Assembly (NCBI GenBank): GCA_947579605.1
Contig: OX388317.1
Span: 23,455,384 to 23,519,383 of the forward strand
Origin: Athripsodes cinereus
Taxonomy: Eukaryota; Arthropoda; Insecta; Trichoptera; Leptoceridae
Reading direction: 5' to 3'
Length of the DNA: 64,000 bases
Positions 54,301 through 64,000 of the stretch are shown one piece after another (position 1 is the first letter of the stretch; every line of letters starts with the position of its first letter). Under the pieces are notes generated by a model that was not told the DNA's origin, searched no databases, and was given only the letters and a program-made list of their open reading frames with translations. The position numbers and the translations under genes were made by a program.

Positions 54301-57300
54301 TGATTAAAATGGAAGAAGCAATTGAGGTTATTCAATTATCTCGCTTGTGGTTCAATGTGAAAAATTGTTCACCAGATATTTAACATAACATGTCATCGAA
54401 TGAGGTATTTCATTTGCATAATATATATTTGGGCTTAGTAACAGCTTTACAAAATTGTAAAATAATATTAAAAGTTCACATAGAAAAAATATTAAGGTTC
54501 ACTTTTACCACAAAACTATTTAAAGACATTATTTCACCATGTGCAAGGGAAAAAACCTTATTGGGGAAAAAAGACAAAGTTTGAAGTATGGACAAGAAAT
54601 AATATTTTTTAGGAAATCAATGTTATTTGTTTACTATTTGATTGCGATAAGATCTTCCAGCTTGCACATAAAGAAATTATGCCTAATTTTCTAAAAAAAT
54701 CATCTATGTTTGTCCATATTGTAAAATTTGTTTTTTTGGTTTAATAAGGTCTTTTCACTCATACATACACATTTCATTACAAAGACAGTTATAATATAAG
54801 ATATATGTATATGATGAACTTATTATATAAACTATTTGTAAATGTATGAAGTGTAGGTAGTATTTACTTGTTGTTTGTGAGAATTCGAAACGACATACAA
54901 ATGTAATATATTTTTATACATATAAAATATTTTATTTGATACATTACTTATGGAGACGTGCAATTATATTTTGTTAATTTAAACTAGAAAATAAATGCCC
55001 TTATGATTTGTGAACTATTATTAAATGTATCTATATAAACAAATTAAATATACTTGTCGTCTACAAAGCACACAGAGACTCTGAACAATCCACAAATATT
55101 ATTACAGATAATTTTAGGACAATGATAAAAAGGGTGCACCGAGAAATAAAAGCAGTAAACTATCACAATACGCAAATAAAACTACTTTTTCATATTGTGC
55201 AAGACAAATAAATAAAAAAAATTCTAGCCACTACAGAAAACCAACAAAAAAACTACAGTTTTCATAAAAATAAAAAAGACAATCAAAATTTTCTTATTAG
55301 TACGGTAATAATATTTTAGAAAAGATACAAGAATTATTTTTCTGATGTATTTCAAAATATTTCCAATATAATAATTATGTGTAAATATGTCATATAGATT
55401 GTAAAATTGCAATTAAAAGAAAAAAAATCAAACCAAAATTGGAGGCGCACACTTATTCTCTAATAGTACAATTTGGAATCTTTACAAGTATTATTACAAT
55501 AAAAACTTAATTTGGAAAAATTATAGTAATAATCATAATATAGATAGAGTGCACAAAATAATTACACAGATAATACACATTTAGGCAATTATAACAAGAA
55601 AATCTTACAATGCAACATTATAATACTTTGTAATAAATTTATTTGATCTGTATTATCACTCAACAGTAAGATTCTATATTATGTTTGTAATTAAAAAAAA
55701 TCAATAAAAACTTGAACTTAACTCTCCACCACATAGAAAAAATCCACCACAGAAGTTTTGGTCCTTCGAGTGGGATGTTAGTAATATTCATACTAAGCAA
55801 TAAATTTTCACATGCTGTTTCCGACATTAAATGTTTTCTTTTAAGATGATTCTGGGTTTTGAAATCAAATTCAAACACGTCCCAGACGTCTACGCAGTAT
55901 TAAGTGATATGACATAAAATAGTAAGTAAGCAATGGAATGATCAAGTCCGAGATTTTAGCAACTGGCTACCAACTATGTCAATTAAATATTTAAATCAAT
56001 TTCCCTGCTTACATTGTTGCATTGTAAGTTTCATTAAGAATTATTTAAAGTAAAATATGCAATGCAACACATGGAACATAATTTGAAGGCTATGATACAA
56101 TATTTTGTCATTTACCAAACAATAAACAACCAGTAATTATAATGAAATGATTAAAACAAAGAAGTGCTTATTAAAATTAAGACATTATTATTTTGGTTAA
56201 GTTATCAGCTATTTTTATACAAAATATAATGTAGATAGTGATTGGTATGAATATTATTTTACTACATATTGTATATTTCTATTTCTACTTTTTCAATATT
56301 CACGTAGCTTGTTCTATACTTCAATAGATGTGTTCAAATTGAAGCTACAGACGCACACTTAAATGTTTTTTTTTTATTATCATTGTAGAGAAGAAAAAAA
56401 GAGAGAACATTTGTTCATTCATTCGCAACTCTAACATAGATACTGCTTACCACTGTTCTTAAATATTTAATCAACAAATAGATATATATTTTTACTATTT
56501 ATATTCTTAAACAAATCATGCTAACCTTTGGATGAATTATATAATATGAATGAATTATATAATAATTGGACATTTATATATAAAAAAAAAAAAAAAAAAC
56601 ACCCAGTGTCATTCTACAAATATTGAAACTAGGAAAAACATCTTTTGTCTTTATGGTACTTTTATCAATCCTATTGAAGTCCTAAAAAGATAAGATCTCT
56701 CTCAGTTTCAACAAATATTCTGGTAGAATAAAATGTGTATTTTTGTTTTTGTCTTATATGGAGTTCTACCCCTTGTGCTCAAAAAAACATTTAACACACA
56801 CATAAATGTATCATAAAATTATTGATGTAGGTCAAATTATTTCAAGTTAAAAAAGGAAATTTCAATATTTACCAAAATTTGAAGAAACATTTTTCTCATT
56901 GCGAACAAACTACGTGAACATGTTATAAGACAAAAACTTATTGTAAATCCAAAATCTTATTCTATTTTACGGCGGTTAATATAACAATAATTAAACTCAC
57001 GTATTTATTTTTTTATACATTTTGTTACACCAAATACAATACGGCATATTTGTGGATATTTTTTGCAAATTTTGTCAATACATTTTTTTCATATTAGATA
57101 AATATTTAAATAAACAAATTGAATATACATACATTTATAAGAAATATGGTGAATATAGTTAACTTTGATAGAGATGTTAGTTTAGCGAAATCATAAAGAT
57201 GAAAATGGAATATTTGGTATTTAGGACCGTCACTTTTTAGTTCAATGTGAAAGTTAAGATTTCTCAACATATTTGTATTTTTTTTAATGTATGTATTTTT

Positions 57301-60300
57301 GTCTTTTTAAAAATACAATAGAATAAAATACCAAATATATTAAAAATATGATATATAATAAATTTTTATATATCTTTTTTATAATATATAAAACATTTAT
57401 ATCTTCAAAAATTTGTAAATTCTATAAAAATAATTATTTATAAAAATATAAATGCTTTATTTAGGAAAAAGTCCTTTTATTCATAGAAAAGAGGACATAT
57501 TTTATTTTATTAATCAACCAACCATACAAACTAATTAATCAATTTGTTATAATTGTCAAGGAAACGAGCATCGATAATAATAAATATATAATATACATAT
57601 AGGTCATATACATAAGTTACAATAAATAAATAGATAAATAAACAAATTATAATACATATATCATATTTTACTATATAAATGCATTTTGTAACTTCTGCAA
57701 AAAAATATCAACAAAACAGCTGAACACTAAGATGCTCGATATAAAAACAAAAGTTGTACATTCCTATATCAGGCCCTTAGTGTATGAGGTATGTTTTATT
57801 CTTCTTATCTTATTATTATATTGGTAGCACTGCACTGCACTGTAGTAGTGTCGTAATCACGACAACTTTCTAACTGTGATGATGGCTGGCAGTATGCACT
57901 ATAAATGTTGCCATTCAAAAAATATATATGTATTTTTTTAAATAGCAATATTTACTTTTTAAGAGGTTAAAATACTGGCATCAAGATATTTTTTACACAG
58001 AAAATTATCAATTTAATAACAAAACAAGCTATTGAACAATCTCCTCATGCAGAAAAAAGAATTTCATTTTTACATCACTTTTTTCATCCTTCAGTTTAAC
58101 AGAATGTTTAAGCTAATATATTTTTAAACACAGACATCCTCACATTATAAAATAATACATTACTTCTTAATTGTTACCGTGTAAAAAATATCAGGATACC
58201 AACATTTAGTTTATTTCATTATAAACCAGTTGCAATATCTCCTTTTGCGACAATAGTGTAGTTAGTTGAAATTGTATGACTGTATTTTGAGTGTCCTTGT
58301 ATCTGGTACGAGGGGGCGCACTTGTAACAACGACATACTATAACATTTCATTTCGTATATGACGTGTAATCCAAATATCACATAGATAATATTATCCCAT
58401 AGACAGTCTGTATAATAATCGTATAATCACTTTGACAGATATCCAGAATAACACTGTAAGTTCCATATCATTATTACCTAAATCTTGCATTATTTTTTAT
58501 TATTATTATAAACACTTATTTTTCACAACTGCATCATTTTGAACATTGAACAATTGTTTTTTTTTCTATGAATACATATTATATATATAACGGTGTACGC
58601 GTGGCACATGTTTGATCTGAGGTTGCACACATATCCGACACATACATCGTAAAATAATCAAACATACATAAAAGACGGCACAATTTTTTCTAATTTCACT
58701 GAAGCTTCAGTCTGTATAATTAAATCACTCGAATGTCTTTGCAAGATTAGTTTTTTGTTCCGCAGTGCGTGCGCTCCCCTGTGTTGGATGTATTCCGACA
58801 TATTTATTGTATTTTGTTTCCTCTCGTCCTATTTCATATGATTTATTTGTGAAAGCTAATATATAAACATGGTATGTATTAACGTTGTTTGTCGTAAGCT
58901 TATAATGTAACAGTTTATATATTATATCATATTATAATATAATATTGTTGGCATTAACTTTGTATTTGTACGTTATATCTTTGAAAGTCCACATATAATT
59001 TTGTACGCTTGTCATAAACCTGATTTTGTTTAGCCTTTTTCATATTGTTTCCAAATGGTATAATTTAGTTTTGTTGATGATAAAACTGTTTGTCACTTTT
59101 ACAATATATTGAGTTGCTATTTATTATTTATAAACATCTCTGAGACAATATTCAATGATGTAAACTCTGAATATAAAATTTACATATCAAATTGTCCTAT
59201 AACAGTATGATAAAAACATTTACATGCATCTTTATTCTTTTCACCATTTGGGAAGACATAATATTCACTTAAAATATTTTGTTATCCAAACGTTTTCATT
59301 ATTTCACACAAATGCAAAATTTAACTCTCAAACAGCCATAAAAACACCTCGTAGAAACATGACAGATTTTCTAGTTTTATTTTTCAAATAGCCGTGCCAT
59401 TTGAACACATCTGAAACATTTTTAGTACACAATGGACAATAAAAATGAGCGATGCTTGTAAAAAATATTGCATTTGTGTAAAACAACAATTAGTCAACAA
59501 TAATCATTAATAAAAAATGTAAAACACATGAAATGTACATGTCATATAATAATAATATTAATATGTATGTATAACTATTCTCGCACAACAACTTTTCACC
59601 TCAGGTCATGTTACATTAGGTTATGTTATTCTATATATAAATATATATACGTAGGCACATTTAACACTCTTCCATCTCTCACTAACAACCTGCCAGTCAT
59701 CACTCCGCACTCACTGCATCTATATACATACATAATAATGTATAAAGGGTAGTTAGTATTAATACATAAATAAATAGTAAATATGGCTAATACAACATGA
59801 GAGCATACCGACAAAACGTGGAAAACAATAGAGGATAATTACAATTGGAAAAATATTAAAATTAAACTTTTTCTATAAGTCATGTACTGAAAAAATATTA
59901 TAGCCATCGCTGCATGCAGGATGGTACGGAACACAGTTTTGACTAAATGACCAATTACCTGATGAAAAATATTATAGTTTAACATATTACAAATAAAAAA
60001 ATGACATTGAATATATATGATTTACTGAGATTATAGTCCAAGTTTGATTTGAAAGAATACAAATTAAAGAAGTTTGATTAATAGCAAACATAAAATAGCA
60101 CCATTTTACATTCTTTCAGTACGCTCACATGCAAAATAGCAACCATCAATAACCTAACCATAGAGAATGTATTTCATAAAACAGTTACGAAAATTACTTG
60201 GGATAGTAACTATGTATATGTCCTATTGTTCATGGAATTTACATAGATACGTCATCTTACATGGACTAATTGAGAGACCATGTCTACCAAGAATACCCTC

Positions 60301-60403
60301 AAAATGACAACTGGGCACCTGTACAAACATATCTTACAGTATAATACAAGATTTAGAAAAATGAGAACTACGTAATATTGGTCAACGTAATTGTCTCACT
60401 GAC

Positions 60404-60783
60404 GGGCTGTTTCACCACCTCTGGATAAAGTTCTAGATAACTATCCTTAGGATAAATTTATCTACAAGATAAACTGAAGCGAGCGTTTCACCACCTACAG
60501 ATTTCTTACGGATTGTTATCTGCCAGATAGCAGTGGCAACGTTGTAATTTCATGCGTCTGTTGCATGAATGTATGCACGTAGGTAGGAATATATCGTGCA
60601 TTGCCTAGGAATATTTTGACAGTTTAACACTATCTAAGACTTATCCGCCGGATAACTTATCTAGAACTTTATCTATAGGATAGCGCTGTCAGGGAGTCGT
60701 GAAATGCATTTTTCGTTTTATCCGTTAGATTTGTGTTGGATTGGCTATCCGGCATTTTATCCAGAGGTGGTGAGAGAGTTTAA
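60404..60783. mobile_element. MITE with inverted ends
   Basis: Ends gtttcaccacctctggataa and ttatccagaggtggtgagag, with several internal ggataa/ttatcc repeats. Target duplication not resolved. Confidence 0.7.
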
Positions 60784-60854
60784 TGGGAGTTGATAGAATA
60801 CACATAATGTTACTTTAATGACTTGTACTTTCACCACATTGAGTTTCCAGTAAA

Positions 60855-61055
60855 AATAAGCCTCCCACTCTTTTTCAAATGTCTTTTAAAAGGCAGGTGT
60901 TCCTAAAACTTTATGTAAAAGACAATTGAGTGATGAGGCATGTCATCCATCCTGAATGTCTTTTTTTTATTGGCACAGAAAGAGAAGTGCAGTTACAAGC
61001 AGTTTGTCTGCTTACTAATCCACTTGTAGGATATGCCGTGATAATATAGTAGTAG
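60855..61055 (+). repeat. dispersed lepidopteran repeat
   Basis: As at 41450: cctcccactctttttc, aaaaggcaggtgttcc, ggatatgccgtgataatata. Confidence 0.6.
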
Positions 61056-62079
61056 TGGTAGTAGTTATGAAATATATGGATGAGTTATTAATGGTTGTAT
61101 TTCTTTACGCCAACACATTTGATATTAAACACATAAGAATATAGTAGGTAATATCACTTACTTACATATATAATAGATACACTGTATACATTATACAATA
61201 TATAACATACATATTATATCATGTCAATCAATAAATAAAATATATTATCTTATAATATTTGTACTTTATTCAACAAAATTGGCAGTAAAACATTTCTTTT
61301 CATATACTAAAAAACTTATTTATTTTGAATACAATTTCATACAATTTTAAAAAATACATAAATTAACATTTTCAATAAATGTAGGAAAATAAAAATAGTT
61401 AATTTTAAATAACATCAAAATACATTGAGTGAACCATTGATTGAAAACACCAACGGATGAAACCGTTGCATGACATAAACAACTGATATACCTATATCTG
61501 ATGAGAAATTAGGGATGGTCAATCGTGTTATAACAAATTTGACATACAGCTGTGGACAGTTTCACGTAAAAACATCTTCAACATTTGCCTTTGTTCAATA
61601 TCAGGAAAACCATAGAATGAGATATCAGAGTAGGGTATAAAAATTTAAATGTTATTTAGTAATTTCACAGAACTTTATGAAATTGAATTGACATAATTTT
61701 TATGTAAAGATTCATAATTTGATGATAGAAATGTTTACCGCCAATCGTTGCCTCACTATTCTAGAACCTTACAATTAAATATAATAATAATTATGTAAGA
61801 CCAGAAAACACTCACACATTCTCTTCCTTACATTAAAAAATAAAACTCAGGAATGTTACAATTTACTTTCAAAGATGCCATATTACTGATTGTAGTAATT
61901 ATTTTTATATTATGTCATATTGTACCAGCACATTTAATAAAAGGTATAAATGGTAAAAATTATTTACTTTCCTTTATTGCCACTTCCAGTATTACCCACG
62001 GCTATTAATTGTTATGTGGAATACAAAGAGACAGTAATATAAATATAAAGAAATTAAAATCAAACAACATATTAAGTAA

Positions 62080-62230
62080 TTCCACTGCAACTTTTCTTTA
62101 TTTGCAAACTGCCTTTCGAGAACTTCCCAGCTCTTCTAGGTGGTTTGCAAATATGATAGTCACAGTGGAATTGCTAAATTGTTGAATTTCAACTTTTTAT
62201 TAAAATGAACTTCCAATTACTATCGGTTGA
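62080..62230. mobile_element. Penelope relic with degraded hammerhead
   Basis: agtaattccactgcaacttt and cacagtggaattgctaaatt form inverted ends. The minus strand between them (CTAGAAGAGCTGGGAAG then CTCGAAAGGC) corresponds to the hammerhead region of other relics, with the CTGATGA box lost. Confidence 0.5.
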
Positions 62231-62692
62231 TAAGTTGAACTATTGTATCTGTATTATGAACTTCATAACGTTGGAAATTTTGGAATTGCATGATTTGTAC
62301 AATCAGATGCGATATCAGTGCGTGGTATAATATAACATTGTTCTAAAGACCGATTGGAATATTCGAAGCAGATGAAAGTGATATGAATAAAATTTCTTTG
62401 GTCAATAAAATTTGGCGCATTAAAATAAATCAAAAACAACACTTATAGTAGTAAGTTAGTTGATAGTTAAATTACATTGTTGATCTTTGAGCTTATTTGA
62501 TATTTCTTGGACAAAAAATAGTAATAGTAGTAACACGCTCGTGAGATCTACAATTAATAACATTTTTAACAAACCTACTGAACAAATAACTTCAAAAGAT
62601 TTAAACAACAAAACCTTACAGATTAAAAAAAAAATATTAGGTACCTTACAAAATACATGGAAACAAAAGCGCATCGGTTGATATTGTTTTGT

Positions 62693-63333
62693 TTAACAAT
62701 GACGTTGATGATTACTATCATCTAATAAAATTTCATTTGTTTCCTGCAAATCCATGTGTTGTAGATCATTCTGTTTTGGTATGCGTCTGAATCCTCTTAA
62801 ATTATTTTTGTTTGTTTCGATATTATTATTACCATTAGACAAAATGTGATTATTGGGTGCAACATATTTAACGGAAGGAATAACGTGATGATCTGATGAA
62901 GATGTAATATTATTATTATTACTAGGAAGAGATGTGGCTGTTTGTTTTGTGTCAATAGTTTCAGTTGTACAGTAGTGACTATCACTTATTGAATCATTGG
63001 TATTATTACATACAGCAGTTGAGGTAGATACAATTATATTTATTTTAAGCACTATCGGTGAGCACTGTTCTGTTAATTTGACCAACATGTAACCATTATT
63101 GTTATGTTGGCCTACTGTAGCAGCATTCAGTGCAGCAGTACTATCATCACACTGATTACTATTTAAAATTTGAATTTGTTGACCAGGTGTGAACACGATA
63201 CCTGAATTTCTATTATCAAAGACAGATTTGTTACTTGGTATTTGTATACTTAACTGTTGATGAGATTGGTTTTCCATTGTGTCCCTCGATATCAATATTA
63301 ATTTATGATTAGCCAGTATATTTGAGGTGTTAT
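62693..63333 (-). CDS. minus-strand terminal exon, unknown product
   Basis: On the minus strand an acceptor (atcaaacttgttttcag, ending at 63334) is followed by AT and 212 codons to a stop, in the same 1/2 split-codon phase as all the + strand tails. The product is rich in Asn, Ser and Gln: TMENQSHQQLSIQIPSN, then GYMLVKLTEQCSPIVLKI as the most ordered-looking part, and poly-Asn stretches. I do not recognise a domain; there is no Cys/His finger. It may be an antisense tail of the same gene, to be joined by trans-splicing, or the last exon of an unrelated gene that lies to the right. Confidence 0.55.
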
Positions 63334-63486
63334 CTGAAAACAAGTTTGATTTCAGGCAATGCACCTTTAACAAATACTATTGATGACATTAAGGGGTTAC
63401 CCTCGATGTGTATATTTTCTAATATCTTTCAAATGTCAAATTAATATATATATATATTCTTGAATACAGCCTACAGTATTTACTTA

Positions 63487-63941
63487 AGGGGCATTCAGAC
63501 TGAATCACAGTGATCTCAGGATGATTGAAAAGACTGAAGAGATGTTCACTTGGGATGACAGATGAAAGCGATTAATTACCACCCAATATTATTTTGATGA
63601 AAGGACTTTCATAGAAATGACCATAAACAAGTTTATTTTCAACTATTTGTCCTATTCTCTATCAATTAGTATCAAATGTCAGAACCTTTAACAATACAAA
63701 ATGCATTGTTGTGGGCTTATGTGAATTTTATTATTTTATTTTCATTTTTAATAACACCCACTTTTCATTGACTTTTATTTTAGGAAAATACGTCAAATCA
63801 CAGACAACATACCCATGAGTATAGACGTGGCAGTGAAAGCATATGATGAAAAATTGTGAATAGACATGTTCAGTTTCGATGAACAGCTTAGATCCTTTCA
63901 ATCAGGATGATCATCCCGAGTGTACCAATGTGAATGCCTCT
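63487..63941. mobile_element. Harbinger-like MITE, TTA target duplication
   Basis: TTA at 63484-63486 and 63942-63944. Ends aggggcattcagactg and caatgtgaatgcctct, followed inwards by gatgatcatcc-like inner repeats. Related to 14485-14957 (shared tggcagtgaaagcata). Confidence 0.8.
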
Positions 63942-64000
63942 TTAGTTGACAAACTAATTGGGGTTTTTATTATTGTTAACTTTTGTATGATATTTGGTAC

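Larger units (their letters stand above)
51350..62690 (-). other. 11-kb ORF-poor region, possible long 3' UTR
   Basis: Almost free of the repeats that fill the left side; only one MITE and one dispersed repeat (60.4-61.05 kb) and a Penelope relic (about 62080-62230) are seen. No exon is visible on either strand. On the minus strand an AATAAA (complement of ttttatt-type sequence, near 51370) follows the stop of the 62.7 kb exon after about 11.3 kb. A very long 3' UTR is an inference only. Confidence 0.3.

Noticed and set aside
63781..63816. Possible FLYWCH exon start (acceptor ttttattttag, then KYVKSQ)
   Set aside because: The sequence lies inside the Harbinger-like MITE, has a counterpart in the copy at 14.6 kb, and stops after ten codons.

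Overview
This is an AT-rich, intron- and transposon-filled animal window. The 321-bp Helitron ending in CTAG, the tRNA-derived SINE with its GGTTCGATCCC box, the Penelope-type retroelements and the overall repeat style point to a butterfly or moth (Lepidoptera).

The left three quarters (about 0.35-48 kb) is an array of at least 22 separate last exons, all on the + strand. Each starts at a clear 3' splice acceptor (pyrimidine run plus CAG/TAG). Each keeps one reading frame in which the first two exon bases complete a split codon, and each ends at its own stop codon. Sixteen encode FLYWCH-type Cys2-His2 fingers in the layout used by the alternative C-termini of the BTB chromatin/insulator gene mod(mdg4). 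The shared BTB exons are not in the window, so these tails must be joined to exons elsewhere by long-range cis- or trans-splicing; trans-splicing of mod(mdg4) is established in Drosophila and silkworm. The fingers form sub-families: A (five exons, 357-6477), B (7266-11121 and 27380-27615), C (37558-40946), and single types at 14176, 19098, 32011 and 45283.

Five exons in the same array and the same splice phase are not FLYWCH. Two encode a piggyBac-type C-terminal cysteine-rich domain (13152-13330, 35156-35397). Two encode the Cys-rich/IF-x2-FW N-terminal domain of a widespread arthropod transposon protein (24735-25654, 43527-44206). One is a basic tail ending in a PHD finger (47191-47909). 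The locus looks like a trap for transposase-derived binding domains, spliced as interchangeable C-termini. A 49-codon exon at 6599-6750 is only a candidate. At the right end, a minus-strand terminal exon (62693-63333) has the same splice phase; it is either an antisense tail of the same system or the last exon of a neighbouring gene whose very long 3' UTR could fill the ORF-poor 51.3-62.7 kb stretch.

Between the exons lie many mobile elements. There is one Penelope element with an uninterrupted 818-aa RT/GIY-YIG ORF (28057-31136, 12-bp target duplication, 293-bp direct repeats). Several Penelope relics carry hammerhead-ribozyme cores, two with all three helices. Others include nested Harbinger-like and hAT-like MITEs with exact target duplications, a Helitron, truncated RTE-like and R1-like LINE ends, SINEs, palindromes and two minisatellites. 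None interrupts a recognised exon.
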